Shown here one piece after another: positions 1 through 10,106 of a stretch of DNA of 64,000 nucleotides. Within the stretch, counting starts at the first letter, position 1; each line of letters begins with the position of its first letter. The stretch covers positions 682,001-746,000 of the forward strand of contig NZ_VTRU01000001.1 in assembly GCF_008274625.1 (NCBI RefSeq), written 5' to 3'. Below the pieces are notes generated by a model. It did not search any database and was not told the origin of the DNA. It worked only from the letters and a program-made list of their open reading frames with translations. The DNA comes from Chryseobacterium panacisoli. GTDB taxonomy: Bacteria > Bacteroidota > Bacteroidia > Flavobacteriales > Weeksellaceae. The position numbers and the translations under genes were made by a program.

Positions 1-307
1 AAATATGGTTTTTATCAACAGGAACCTGGCTGAGAAGAGCCTCATCCGTCATTCTGAAGTTGCTTTTATCATCATGTAAAGGAACCCATCTTTCATCTAC
101 CCAAAAGAAGTAAACTTTATTCCATTCAATCTGTTCTGCATATTTCTGGGTCGCCAATAATTTAAAAATAGCCTTGGGAGAAGATCCTCCGCTCAACGCA
201 ACCACAAAGCGGTCATGCTTCTGAATAGATTTTTTTGAAAGGTCAACAAATACATCTGCAGCCTTTGTGTACAGTTTTTCCAGATCGTCAAATACTGTAA
301 TATTCAT
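1..307 (-). CDS. pgl: 6-phosphogluconolactonase, partial (C-terminus beyond window edge)
   Basis: Only the first ~102 codons are in the window; the gene runs off the left edge. It begins MNITVFDDLEKLYTKAADVF and contains the sugar-phosphate isomerase-like motif VALSGGSSPKAIFKLLA and then FFWVDERWVP, both characteristic of the DevB/SOL family of 6-phosphogluconolactonases. The enzyme hydrolyses 6-phosphogluconolactone to 6-phosphogluconate in the cytoplasm, the second step of the oxidative pentose-phosphate pathway. It lies 29 bases downstream of zwf and follows gnd and zwf in the same direction, so all three oxidative-branch enzymes probably share a transcript. Confidence 0.93.
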   Translation of the reverse strand, partial: MNITVFDDLEKLYTKAADVFVDLSKKSIQKHDRFVVALSGGSSPKAIFKLLATQKYAEQIEWNKVYFFWVDERWVPLHDDKSNFRMTDEALLSQVPVDKNHI

Positions 308-336
308 TTTTTTCTGTTTAAATTTTATATATTTTT

Positions 337-1818
337 TTATACCCAGTTGTGTCCTTGTCTCTCTACCAAAGCATTAACATCTTCCGGCCCCCAGCTTCCA
401 GCTTTGTAATTCGGAAAAGATAAATCTTTGTTATTTTCCCAGGCTTCCTGTATTGTTGTAACAACATCCCAGGCTTCTTCCACCTGATCGGAACGCATAA
501 ATAAAGTAAGATCTCCTAAAAGAGCATCCTGTAACAGGGTTTCATAGGCTTCCGGGGTATCTTCCTGACAGGCAAAATTATCAAAAATCATTTCTGCAGG
601 TTTCAAATCCAGGGTAAGTCCCGGTTTTTTCGTCATAAACTGCAATCTGATATCCATCATCGGCTGAATATTAATAATCAACCTGTTGGCCGACAAAAGA
701 TGTGGGCTGTCTGAGAATGTGGAATGAGGAAGCGGCTTAAACTGGATGGTAATGTAAGAGTGTTTTTCTTTCATTTTCTTTCCTGTACGAACATAGAAAG
801 GTACGTCTTTCCATCTTTCGTTATCCAGATAAAATTTTATCGCAGCAAAAGTTTCCGTATTGGAATCTCCTGCAATACCATTCTCCTGACGGTAGCCTTT
901 AACATCCACTCCGTTTATTGTACTTTTTCCGTATTGGCCTCTTACAGCATAATGATCAACCTGATCCGGAGAAATTCTGCGAATTGATTTCAGAACGTCA
1001 ACTTTTCGGTCTCTTATTTCGCCAGACTGCAATGATGCAGGAGGTTCCATAGCTACCATACAAAGAATCTGCAAAAGGTGGTTCTGGATCATGTCTCTCA
1101 ATGCACCTGTCTGTTCATAGAAAGCTCCTCTGGTTTCAACACCTACTTCTTCAGCTACTGTAATCTGCACGGATTCTATATATTTATGCTTCCATAAAGG
1201 TTCAAAAATTGAATTTCCAAACCTGAATGCCAATATATTCTGTACTGTTTCTTTTCCCAGATAATGATCAATACGATAGATCTGTTCTTCTTCAAATGTT
1301 TTTGCCAGAAGACTATTCAGCTCAATCGCCGACTGCTTATTATGACCAAAAGGCTTTTCAATAATAATACGATCTTTTTTCGGATCGGAAGCCAGTGCTG
1401 TCGTTTTGATATGATTGGAAATGGTAGAAATAAAATTAGGCCCTATTGACAGGTAAAATAACCTGTTGGCTCTTATTCCGTAAACAGCATCAAAGTCCTG
1501 CAATTTCTGCTGTAGATTCTGATAAGAACTTTCTTCATCCAACTGATGCTGAAAGTAAGTAATATGAGCCTGAAAACCTGCCCAGTCTTCAGAAGTCACT
1601 TTTTTTCTGGAGAAACTCTCCAGATTCTCTTTAATATAATTTCTAAAGAGTTCATCTGTATTTTCGGCTCTTCCCAGTGCCACAATATTGAAGCCTTTGG
1701 GCATTCTGCCGTCGATATATAAGTTATAAAATGCCGGAAAAAGTTTTCTTTTTGCCAGATCTCCTGTAGCACCAAAAATAACGATTGTTGTTGGCTGCAA
1801 GATTCTATTTTGATTCAT
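337..1818 (-). CDS. zwf: glucose-6-phosphate 1-dehydrogenase
   Basis: Oxidises glucose 6-phosphate to 6-phosphogluconolactone with reduction of NADP. The N-terminal nucleotide-binding motif GATGDLAKRKLFPA and the active-site signature RIDHYLGKETVQN are intact, and the ~493-residue length is normal for the family. An upstream in-frame start at 1851 would overlap the end of gnd; the ATG at 1816-1818 (MNQNRILQP) is preferred because it puts the dinucleotide-binding strand at the usual distance from the N-terminus and leaves an 11-base gap after gnd. Second gene of the gnd-zwf-pgl operon. Confidence 0.96.
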   Translation of the reverse strand: MNQNRILQPTTIVIFGATGDLAKRKLFPAFYNLYIDGRMPKGFNIVALGRAENTDELFRNYIKENLESFSRKKVTSEDWAGFQAHITYFQHQLDEESSYQNLQQKLQDFDAVYGIRANRLFYLSIGPNFISTISNHIKTTALASDPKKDRIIIEKPFGHNKQSAIELNSLLAKTFEEEQIYRIDHYLGKETVQNILAFRFGNSIFEPLWKHKYIESVQITVAEEVGVETRGAFYEQTGALRDMIQNHLLQILCMVAMEPPASLQSGEIRDRKVDVLKSIRRISPDQVDHYAVRGQYGKSTINGVDVKGYRQENGIAGDSNTETFAAIKFYLDNERWKDVPFYVRTGKKMKEKHSYITIQFKPLPHSTFSDSPHLLSANRLIINIQPMMDIRLQFMTKKPGLTLDLKPAEMIFDNFACQEDTPEAYETLLQDALLGDLTLFMRSDQVEEAWDVVTTIQEAWENNKDLSFPNYKAGSWGPEDVNALVERQGHNWV

Positions 1819-1829
1819 TTTTCCGAGTT

Positions 1830-3248
1830 TTAGTTGTTTGCAGTTTGCCAAGAAGTATGGAATACTCCTTCCCTGTCAGTACGCTGATAGGTATGAGCTC
1901 CGAAATAATCACGTTGAGCCTGGATCAGATTTACAGGAAGAGATTCTGTAGTATAGGCATCAAAATATCCCAAAGCTGTCTGAATTCCCAAACTTGAAAT
2001 ACCGTTTGCAGCAGCATATCCGGCAGTTTTTCTCAGCGCTTTTATTTTTGATTTTACCAATTCAGAAATATCGTGATCCAAAAGAATATTAGAAAGATCA
2101 GGGTTTTGAGTATAGGCAGAATAGAATTTTTCCAGCAATACAGAGCGAATGATACACCCTCCTCTCCAGATTTTCACAACGTCTTTCAGTGGAATTTCAA
2201 AATCGTATTCGGCAGATGCTTTTACCAGTAAAGACAAGCCTTGTGCATAGCTGATTAATGTTGAAAGAAAAAGAGCATCACCTACTTCCTTGATAAACAA
2301 TTCTGTATTTTCCGGCTTTGTAATTTCTTTTTCAGCATATATTTTGGAAGCCTGAACTCTCTCATCTTTATAGGCAGATAAAATTCTTGAAGTTACCGCA
2401 ATATCAATGGTAGGGATAGAAACACCGATTTCCATGGCCTGCTCAGAAGTCCATTTTCCGGTTCCTTTTGCTCCTGCTTTATCTAAAATCTGATCAACAA
2501 GATAGTTTTCTGTGAAGGAATCTTTCTGAGTAAAGATATCTCTGGTAATCTCAATAAGGAATGAATTCATTTCGCCATTATTCCAGTCTCTGAATACTTC
2601 GTACAGCTGTTCGTTATTCAACCCGGCCCCTCTTTTAAGCAGATCATATGCTTCACTGATAAGCTGCATAATGGCATATTCAATACCGTTGTGTACCATT
2701 TTTACATAGTTACCGGCAGATCCTTTCCCCATATACGCTGTACACGCTTCGTTGTCTACTTTTGCAGCAATAGCTTCAAGCATTGGCTTAAGGAGTTTAA
2801 ATGCTTCCAGATCACCTCCGGGCATTATACTTGGGCCTCTTCTGGCTCCTTTTTCTCCACCTGACACTCCCATTCCCATAAAATGCAGTTTTTTAGATGC
2901 CAAATCAGCAACACGTCTGTTGGTATCTTCAAAATAAGAATTCCCTGCATCAATTACGATATCACCTTCATTCAAAAGCGGGGTAATGTTTTCCAGTACT
3001 GCATCTACAGGTTTTCCTGCAGGAACCATAAGAATAATTTTCCTTGGGACTTCTAATGCGGATACAAAATCTTCTAAAGAGCCTGTACCTTTTACTTTCA
3101 TTTCTGAAGCAGCACCATTCTCTAGTTCTTTTATTTTCTCCTGATCAAGGTCAAATCCTGCGGTTGAAAATCCGTTGTCAGCGATATTATAAAGAAGATT
3201 CCGCCCCATCACTCCAAGGCCAATTATTCCATAACTATATCTTTCCAT
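1830..3248 (-). CDS. gnd: 6-phosphogluconate dehydrogenase, decarboxylating
   Basis: Converts 6-phosphogluconate to ribulose 5-phosphate and CO2 with NADP. The 472-residue protein shows the Rossmann motif IGLGVMGRNL at the N-terminus, the substrate-binding stretch GVSGGEKGARRGPSIMPGG, the catalytic lysine region GNYVKMVHNGIEY, and the C-terminal FGAHTYQRTDREG tail contributed to the dimer partner's active site. Length is typical. First gene of the operon; transcription presumably starts in the 250-base AT-rich spacer shared with the divergent gene at 3498. Confidence 0.97.
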   Translation of the reverse strand: MERYSYGIIGLGVMGRNLLYNIADNGFSTAGFDLDQEKIKELENGAASEMKVKGTGSLEDFVSALEVPRKIILMVPAGKPVDAVLENITPLLNEGDIVIDAGNSYFEDTNRRVADLASKKLHFMGMGVSGGEKGARRGPSIMPGGDLEAFKLLKPMLEAIAAKVDNEACTAYMGKGSAGNYVKMVHNGIEYAIMQLISEAYDLLKRGAGLNNEQLYEVFRDWNNGEMNSFLIEITRDIFTQKDSFTENYLVDQILDKAGAKGTGKWTSEQAMEIGVSIPTIDIAVTSRILSAYKDERVQASKIYAEKEITKPENTELFIKEVGDALFLSTLISYAQGLSLLVKASAEYDFEIPLKDVVKIWRGGCIIRSVLLEKFYSAYTQNPDLSNILLDHDISELVKSKIKALRKTAGYAAANGISSLGIQTALGYFDAYTTESLPVNLIQAQRDYFGAHTYQRTDREGVFHTSWQTANN

Positions 3249-3472
3249 TATATTGGTATTAATATGAATTTAATTACAGAGAATAAAATTACGTAAATGC
3301 CTATAAGGAAAAAAATAAAGGAAGAAAAAAAATCGCAAGACTTCCGTTTTCCCCTCATTTATAAGCTACTAATATTCACATTTTCACAGGTTTTTGTTTT
3401 TACAGAATAAAATTCAATCATTATTATGGTAATGATCTATTAAAACAGTCTGTTTTTTGGCATAATTAAACT

Positions 3473-3480
3473 TATATTTG
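3473..3480 (+). promoter_or_regulatory. candidate -7 promoter element of the 3498 gene
   Basis: TATATTTG matches the Bacteroidota -7 consensus TAnnTTTG and lies 18 bases before the ATG at 3498. A TTG at 3457-3459 is too close (13 bases) to be a canonical -33 box, so only the -7 element is supported. Confidence 0.4.
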
Positions 3481-3497
3481 CCAAAATTTATAAAGTA

Positions 3498-3857
3498 ATG
3501 AACTATAAACTTGAACTCAACACTCAGGAACCTAATTCTAAAATTGTTTTTAATACCATCAAATTTGATTCGTTCAAGATTAATATAGTTGAAAGATATA
3601 TCGGGTCAATGAAGGCCCGTCCTACATTATGTGAAGTTTTATTTAAAGTAAGAACTTTGGATGATGTATTAATCAACAGAAGAGATGGTAATATAAGAGT
3701 AAAGATTAAAGGTGATGATTTTGAAACGTATCAAAAATTATCCAGAGACCTGAATTCTTATGAGTATAAAAACAGATTGATCAACAGAAAAGAGGTTGAA
3801 GAAAATTATGTTCATTTCATCCTGAGTTTAGTTATCACAAATTATCAGCTTAATTAA
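3498..3857 (+). CDS. hypothetical protein, 119 aa
   Basis: A soluble, lysine- and asparagine-rich protein with no signal peptide or membrane segment. I do not recognise a family. It is accepted as a gene because it starts with ATG close behind a good -7 promoter element, fills its interval, and is followed within 12 bases by a clear stem-loop terminator. The predicted secondary structure is mixed alpha/beta, with a strand-rich first half and a charged helical segment (DDFETYQKLSRDLNSYEYK) in the second. No operon partner; gnd is divergent and the LuxR-type regulator convergent. Confidence 0.7.
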   Translation: MNYKLELNTQEPNSKIVFNTIKFDSFKINIVERYIGSMKARPTLCEVLFKVRTLDDVLINRRDGNIRVKIKGDDFETYQKLSRDLNSYEYKNRLINRKEVEENYVHFILSLVITNYQLN

Positions 3858-3868
3858 GCTGTTTCGGG

Positions 3869-3902
3869 AATTGTCCCTCAACATTTTTGTAGAGGGGCAA
3901 TT
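3869..3902 (+). terminator. rho-independent terminator of the 3498 gene
   Basis: AATTGTCCCTC (3869-3879) pairs with GAGGGGCAATT (3892-3902) across a 12-base loop, with one G-U pair, followed by TTTC. The symmetry could also allow termination from the opposite strand. Confidence 0.75.
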
Positions 3903-4022
3903 TTCAAAAACACATGTATAAGAAACAGACAGTTCTTAGTATTTAAAAACTGTAAATTACCCGAGAAAGATATTTGTTTTTCAGCACTTTCGGTCTGAAA
4001 AATATTTAGAAAAAATAAAGTT

Positions 4023-4778
4023 TTAAATCAAATTATTTGTAATTACGTAGGATATTGCTTCAATAATATTTTTTACACCAATTCTTTCAAACAATTTGCT
4101 TCTGTGAAACTTTATGGTACTGGGTGAGACAAATAATTGCTCTGCAATTTCTTCTATTTTTAATCCCTGAAGATAGAATCTTATAATTTCAATTTCCCTT
4201 ATTTTTAAGGCAACTTTACATTCTTCCGTCCATTTTCCCGTAAAGAGATTATATTTCCAGTAACTTTCTGAGGTATTGGATATGATCCGGATATTTCCCG
4301 CAGTCCGGTTAAGGGAATAGGACACTACACAGGCTATTTTAGAGATTTCTCCGTCATCATCAAGCTCTACAGGTGTGATTCTATGATTAACAAGCACATC
4401 TACACTATTGGTATATTTAAGATGGAAATCATAGGTAATGGTGTGTGCTGTTTTCTCTTCCGGTGAAAGGCATTCAAAGAATTTAAGGCCATAAGTGCTC
4501 ACTTTCTTTAATATCTCAAGATCTTCCTTCTTGGTGTGTTTACGGAAAAAATTATAACCCATTTTTTCAATTTCAGCCGAGCGTAAGCCCGAAAAAAGGA
4601 GGGGATTTTCTGAAATAAACTCTAATTTTCTGGTTTTAAGATCTGCAATATAAACGCAGCCCAAACTGTTGCCTGATACTGCTTTGAGCACGTTAAAGTA
4701 TTTATTTGCACTTTTTTCTTCGAAACCTGATACACCAGATGCCTTCCCGGGATATAATACATTTATTTTATCACTCAT
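4023..4778 (-). CDS. LuxR-type transcriptional regulator with PAS-like sensory region
   Basis: The last ~60 residues are a GerE/LuxR helix-turn-helix: the run EIAEQLFVSPSTIKFHRSKL followed by FERIGVKN contains the recognition helix and conserved valine/serine positions. Residues ~25-180 have the spacing of a PAS fold (SGNSLGCVYIADLKTRKLEF and later DFHLKYTNSVDVLVNHRITP), a layout seen in many Flavobacteria regulators that lack a receiver domain. No receiver-type aspartate pocket is apparent, so it is probably an orphan regulator sensing a ligand or redox cue rather than a phosphorylated response regulator. Its target is not evident; the long spacer between it and the adhesin gene at 5544 could hold a regulatory site. 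Confidence 0.8.
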   Translation of the reverse strand: MSDKINVLYPGKASGVSGFEEKSANKYFNVLKAVSGNSLGCVYIADLKTRKLEFISENPLLFSGLRSAEIEKMGYNFFRKHTKKEDLEILKKVSTYGLKFFECLSPEEKTAHTITYDFHLKYTNSVDVLVNHRITPVELDDDGEISKIACVVSYSLNRTAGNIRIISNTSESYWKYNLFTGKWTEECKVALKIREIEIIRFYLQGLKIEEIAEQLFVSPSTIKFHRSKLFERIGVKNIIEAISYVITNNLI

Positions 4779-5543
4779 ATTTTTGATATAATAATAGGGG
4801 TGAAAAACTATCTTTTTATTAGATTACTTTTTGCAAACATAACATAATTAAATTAAATAAAAAATCTATCAAAACTTAATTATAATTAAATCTAAATCCA
4901 TAAAACATTTATTTTAACAATAAAAAAATCTAAAATATACTATTTTATTACGTTTTTCATATTATCAGATGTTTTTTTTCCGTATTACATACATATTGAA
5001 AACCGGATGAATTGAAAAAATCTTTATTCTTAGAAATAAAATCTAAGTATTCTCTTTCCTGAAAGTACTTTAGTAAAAGTCCTTATCCACTTAATTCATT
5101 AAACTTTGATTTAAAACTATACGAAAGTATAGTCTTTTTATACTTTTATTAATCTATTTTTACCCTAACCATAAAATAAAAATTACCACAAGAAATCTAT
5201 AAGAATGAAAGAAACTCAAACCTATTAAAAACTACTCAACCAATAGGCACTCAAGTGAACGATTTTGTATCTGAAAATATCAAACTGACACTGATCCGCC
5301 TCTGAAACTACTCCCACTTACTTAGTATCCTACTATTTTTTCTGTTTATCCAATGATCACTTTTATAAAAAAGGTGATGCGGAAATACAGTGATACATTT
5401 TAACCAATTTATCGTCTCTGTGGATTGAAAACACAATCTTTTTCTATGGATTTCTGAAACAAATTCTATAGGAGGACTTCGTGTATATTCCAAAAGAGCC
5501 TTTAATTAAATAACAGACCTGACTCTAACTAAAATGAAACTAT
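4779..5543. other. 765-base AT-rich spacer with one hairpin
   Basis: Divergent spacer between the LuxR-type regulator and the 1503-aa surface protein. It is extremely AT-rich with no supportable gene. The only distinct structure is ACTATAC-GAAA-GTATAGT (5116-5133), a 7-bp perfect stem closed by a GAAA tetraloop and followed by CTTTTT; it could be a terminator of a short transcript or an operator-like palindrome. Confidence 0.6.
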
Positions 5544-8500
5544 ATGAGAAAAATTCTACCCATTGTCTTATTTTTATTGACTTTTACATGGCATGTCCAG
5601 GGGCAGACCTGTGGTCCCGTTCCCGTACCATTTTTACAGTCATTCAGTACCGGGGCACTTCCCGCATGCTGGACCAGCCAGAATCCCACTTCAACCTCTA
5701 CGAACGCTAATGTTAAGTGGAAATTTTCAGGATCAGCCGGATACGGAGCTACCGGAAACGGAGGAAAACCTGCAGGAACTTTTGCCTGGGTTGACGCATC
5801 TACACCCTATACCGGTGAACATACCGTGGAACTTATAAGCCCACAAATAAACCTGGCGGGATTAACGAATCCTTATGTTAAATTTGAATGGTTTAAAGAT
5901 CATTTAACAGCACTTAACGGTACAGTACCCAACGCCGACAACAATGAGCTGAAACTTGCCGTTAATAATGGTTCCGGATGGGTGCAGATCTGGTCCAGCG
6001 ATACCAACTCCCCTGAATGGAGAACAGTAGGCGTAGCTCTGGCAGCAAGCTATGCAGGAGCTACCATCCAACTTAGATTTACGGTTGATAAAGATGTAGC
6101 GGGAAATGCGAATTTTTATGATGATGTCTTATTGGATGAAGTTCAGGTAATGCAGGCTCCGACATGTTTTGAGCCTACTACTTCCCCTGCAACCAATATT
6201 GCACCTACCTCAGCTACACTTAACTGGACTGCTCCGCTTTCTCCGGCCCCGGCTCCAGCCAATGGATATGAATATTATTACAGCACAAGCAATACTCCGC
6301 CTACAGCAGCAACTATCGGCACTCCTAATCCGGGAACAAGTGCTGACATCAGCTCACTTACTTCCGGAGCTACTTACTATTGGTGGGTAAGATCTGTTTG
6401 TTCAGCTACAGACAAATCGCCATGGGTGGAAGGAAATTCTTTTACCCCCGGACAGATTGGAGGAGGTACAGCCACTCATGCCTTTTTACCCGTCTATTCG
6501 TGTTCAGGATTTAGTTATTCTCAGCAGATTTATATGGCTTCAGAAGTTGGAGCAGCTGTCGGAACGAATAATTATATAACAGCTATCAGGTTCTTTGTTT
6601 CCACAACAGCAGCTGCCCAGGCTAATTATAATCAATGGGTAGTGTATATGGGAAATACTGCACAGACCGATTTTGCAACTACAACAAGCTGGATACCTTC
6701 TACCTCTTTAACACAGGTATATTCCGGTACTTTACCGGCAATGACAGCAGGTGCGTGGATAGAAATTCCTTTAAGCACTCCTTTCTTATGGGATGGAGTA
6801 AGCAATATAGTGATAGGTGTTGACGAAAATTCTACAGGAACATCATGTACCGCAAACTGGGGAAGCTATTCTGCCGGAAACAACCGCGGTATGATTTATT
6901 ACAATAGCACCACCAATCCGGATCCTGCAAATCCTCCTACTGCTATAAGCCGGTATGCAGTCCTTCCGAGAGTACAGCTGACAGGAACAACATTACCAAG
7001 CTGCACCAATACACCGCCAGCCAATATTACCGTGAACAATATTACGGCAACCTCGGCCAATATTACCTGGACAGCAACAGCGAATGCTACTTATGTCGTA
7101 AGATATAGAATACCTCCTTCGCTCACCTGGCAAACCATCAATATTACAACTCCTTTTACCAATAGTGTAACTCTTACTTCTCTTACTGAACTGACTCCAT
7201 ACGAAGTAGAAATTGCAACCATTTGTGGAACACAGGGAGCGTTTTCTTCACCAGTTAATTTTACAACCCCTGCATTGACTTATTGTAATTCAGGAACAGC
7301 AACGGTTACAAATGGTTACATCAACAACGTGACCATGATTGGCACCAATGTTCCTTTAACAAGTAATAATTCAGGACCAACAACGTATACGGATTATTCC
7401 CTTGACCCTACAAAAACAGTTACTCTTGTTAGAAACTCAGCCAATAATACATTATCTGTAGGAAGATCTGTTATATCAGGAAGCTATTCTACCAATGCAT
7501 GGATAGATTTTAACGGAGACGGTATTTTTGATAACAATCCGTCTACAACTCCTGGCGGAGAAAGAGTTATGAATCTCGGGTATTCCAGCACTACTCCTGT
7601 TACTGCGGCTTTTTCAGTCCCTGCTAATGCTTATACAGGTACAAGCAAAGTAAAAATGCGTGTTATTGTGTATTCTTTAACTCCGGCTAATGCCTGTGCA
7701 CCTCTGACGAGTAACGGAGAAGTTGAAGATTATTATGTGAAATTTATCGATCTTCAGCCCTGCACCACCGCACCTCCTACCAATATTGCAGTCAATAATC
7801 TTACCCATAATTCTGCATATATATCGTGGATTCCTGCTTCTAATGCAACATATGTTATCAGATGGAGACAGGGAACCACAGGAGCATGGCTTCCAAATAC
7901 GGCAGGCCAGACACTTCCGGCAGGACAAAGTTTTTATACGATTACCGGACTTACGGAACAGACTGCTTATCAGGTACAAATTGCAACAATCTGTAATGGA
8001 AACCAGGGAGCTTTCTCTTCCAGTATAAGTTTTACAACTCCACCGCTGACGTATTGTAACATGACCGGAACAGGAACAAACGATTATATTTCTAATGTAA
8101 AGGTTACTCCTGCCAACTTTCCGGTAGTGGATAATACTTCGGTTCAAACAAACTACATCAGTTACATTACACCGGCAACGCTTATTAATCTTGAAATTGG
8201 CTCTCAGGGAAATCAATTATCAGTTTCCAAGGGATGGGCTGGCACTCAGTACGCTGATGCCATAAATGCGTGGATCGACTGGGACAGAGACGGAGTTTTC
8301 TCTGATGCTGAAAAAGTAATGACCTCTGCTGCAAGTACAACTACTCCTATAACAGCTACTTTTGATGTTCCTTCAACAGGAGTCTACACAGGTCCGCTAA
8401 CGACGACCATGAGAGTTGTTATGAAAAGAACCAGCGCTCCGGTCATGTGTGCTGATGCCGCCAATGGAGAAGTGGAAGATTATGCTGTAAAATTAAGACC

Positions 8501-10055
8501 TTGCAGTAATGCAACCCCCGGTAATCCTATGTTCACCAATATTACGCATAATTCAGTAAATATAAACTGGACTTCAGCGACGAACAACAATGCTTTTATT
8601 CTGGAATACAGACCTGTTACAACACCTGCTTCTGGTTGGACAACTTTAAACCTGTCTGTTTTAGGGGGAAATCCACCTGTAGCGATCAATACTTTAACGC
8701 CTGCTACGGTTTATGAGGTAAGAATTGCCGCAGTTTGTGGAGGTACAGGAATAGGAACTTACACCCCTATAAAAACATTTACGACAAGATGTGATCCTAC
8801 TCCGCCATTTGTGACTATAAGCAATGCAACATCCAATTCAGCAGTGATTACCTGGAATCCTGCTGTACCGAGTGCATCCTATATTTTAAGATGGAGAGAG
8901 ATAGGCAGTATTCCATGGAATACCCCAACGGTTCCTCAGCCGCCAGCCAATTCATACATGATTCAAAACCTTGATTCATACAAAACTTATGAAGTACAGG
9001 TTGCTAATATCTGTAACGGAGAAACAACTGCCAACCCATGGTCTAATCCAAAAACATTTACCACGGAAAGAATTTGTGAAATACCTCCTCCAGGGCTTAC
9101 CATTACTCAAATTACACCTACGACCGCAGAGGTTCTGTGGGATGCTTTTCCGGGGGCCACTTATCTATTAAAATACAGAAAAGTAGGAATCCCAAGCTGG
9201 ACCGATGTTACAGTATCTACCAATTCTTATACAATCACGGGGTTACTGGAACTTACAAAATATGAAATGCAGGTTTCCAATATCTGCAACGGAATACCGG
9301 GAAATTTCACAAAACTGTATTTTTTCACCACGCCTACAGTAATCTACTGCCCGATGGCAGCTGCTAATTCTACAACGGAATTCATTTCAAAAGTTACGGT
9401 AAAGCCTAATGGTAATAAGGAAATGATCAATGAATCCCTTGCATCCACCTATTCAGATTTTACAGGAAATCCTTTAAAGTTTATTGACTTGATTCAGGGA
9501 TCAACAGGTAATTATATTACAATTGATAAGACTTTAAGTTCCGGTATCAATGCAGGTGCTGCCATTTGGATTGATTTCAACAGGAACGGAGAATTTGATA
9601 TCAATGAAAGAATTCTCGCAGACGGCCCTAATGGAAATTCAACAGCAAGTACTAGCTTTTCTGTTCCTCATGATGCTTTCATAAGCCTGACAGATCATAA
9701 ATATGTGGTTATGAGAGTTGCATTACAGAAAGACGGAATTCCTGTAAACTGTACGAGCTTCAGCGATGGTGAAGTGGAAGATTACACTGTCAGAATCTCA
9801 AAACTGGCGGTTCCTAATTCTCTTAACCAAGCAGACATTCACATTTATCCTAATCCGGTAAGTTCGGTATTATATGTAAAAAACATAAGTACAAAAGCTA
9901 AATATAAAATCTACAGTGCCGTTGGAAGACTTATATCTACCGGGATAATTCTCAACAATACTATTGATGTTAGCAATCTTATCAACGGAATATATAGTAT
10001 TGAGATAGAAGATGGAAACATAATCGTTCATAAAAAATTAATAAAAGAATCATAA
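5544..10055 (+). CDS. large secreted surface protein: fibronectin III and GEVEDY domains, T9SS type A sorting domain
   Basis: A 1503-residue protein that begins with a signal peptide (MRKILPIVLFLLTF...VQGQ). A cleaved-adhesin-like domain occupies about residues 25-205. Six fibronectin III-type domains start near residues 207, 486, 739, 986, 1083 and 1178, each opening with a Cys-x-x-x-PP-like pattern and ending in FTTP/FTT. Three GEVEDY domains end at about 724, 975 and 1408 with NGEVEDYYVKF, NGEVEDYAVKL and DGEVEDYTVRI, each holding an Asp-rich IDFNGDGIFD-type segment that probably binds calcium. The C-terminal ~70 residues (IYPNPVSSVLYVKN...) are a Por secretion system type A sorting domain, so the protein should cross the outer membrane through the type IX system and be anchored or released. 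Likely an adhesin or matrix-binding protein. The exported protein downstream may be co-transcribed. Confidence 0.9.
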   Translation: MRKILPIVLFLLTFTWHVQGQTCGPVPVPFLQSFSTGALPACWTSQNPTSTSTNANVKWKFSGSAGYGATGNGGKPAGTFAWVDASTPYTGEHTVELISPQINLAGLTNPYVKFEWFKDHLTALNGTVPNADNNELKLAVNNGSGWVQIWSSDTNSPEWRTVGVALAASYAGATIQLRFTVDKDVAGNANFYDDVLLDEVQVMQAPTCFEPTTSPATNIAPTSATLNWTAPLSPAPAPANGYEYYYSTSNTPPTAATIGTPNPGTSADISSLTSGATYYWWVRSVCSATDKSPWVEGNSFTPGQIGGGTATHAFLPVYSCSGFSYSQQIYMASEVGAAVGTNNYITAIRFFVSTTAAAQANYNQWVVYMGNTAQTDFATTTSWIPSTSLTQVYSGTLPAMTAGAWIEIPLSTPFLWDGVSNIVIGVDENSTGTSCTANWGSYSAGNNRGMIYYNSTTNPDPANPPTAISRYAVLPRVQLTGTTLPSCTNTPPANITVNNITATSANITWTATANATYVVRYRIPPSLTWQTINITTPFTNSVTLTSLTELTPYEVEIATICGTQGAFSSPVNFTTPALTYCNSGTATVTNGYINNVTMIGTNVPLTSNNSGPTTYTDYSLDPTKTVTLVRNSANNTLSVGRSVISGSYSTNAWIDFNGDGIFDNNPSTTPGGERVMNLGYSSTTPVTAAFSVPANAYTGTSKVKMRVIVYSLTPANACAPLTSNGEVEDYYVKFIDLQPCTTAPPTNIAVNNLTHNSAYISWIPASNATYVIRWRQGTTGAWLPNTAGQTLPAGQSFYTITGLTEQTAYQVQIATICNGNQGAFSSSISFTTPPLTYCNMTGTGTNDYISNVKVTPANFPVVDNTSVQTNYISYITPATLINLEIGSQGNQLSVSKGWAGTQYADAINAWIDWDRDGVFSDAEKVMTSAASTTTPITATFDVPSTGVYTGPLTTTMRVVMKRTSAPVMCADAANGEVEDYAVKLRPCSNATPGNPMFTNITHNSVNINWTSATNNNAFILEYRPVTTPASGWTTLNLSVLGGNPPVAINTLTPATVYEVRIAAVCGGTGIGTYTPIKTFTTRCDPTPPFVTISNATSNSAVITWNPAVPSASYILRWREIGSIPWNTPTVPQPPANSYMIQNLDSYKTYEVQVANICNGETTANPWSNPKTFTTERICEIPPPGLTITQITPTTAEVLWDAFPGATYLLKYRKVGIPSWTDVTVSTNSYTITGLLELTKYEMQVSNICNGIPGNFTKLYFFTTPTVIYCPMAAANSTTEFISKVTVKPNGNKEMINESLASTYSDFTGNPLKFIDLIQGSTGNYITIDKTLSSGINAGAAIWIDFNRNGEFDINERILADGPNGNSTASTSFSVPHDAFISLTDHKYVVMRVALQKDGIPVNCTSFSDGEVEDYTVRISKLAVPNSLNQADIHIYPNPVSSVLYVKNISTKAKYKIYSAVGRLISTGIILNNTIDVSNLINGIYSIEIEDGNIIVHKKLIKES

Positions 10056-10106
10056 TTGGTTTTTAAAAAAGAATTCGTAATTTTTAAATTCAAAATTCAG
10101 CAATGC

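Noticed and set aside
5308..5493. 61-codon minus-strand frame in the 4779-5543 spacer
   Set aside because: No motif, no promoter or terminator, Ile/Ser/Lys-rich chance composition.
7677..8216. 179-codon minus-strand frame inside the surface protein gene
   Set aside because: Antisense shadow of the FN3/GEVEDY coding sequence, Cys- and Arg-rich as expected of such shadows.
7000..9350. Repeated FN3 and GEVEDY units as possible recent tandem DNA duplications
   Set aside because: The units are similar only at the protein level; nucleotide sequence has diverged, so they are old domain repeats.
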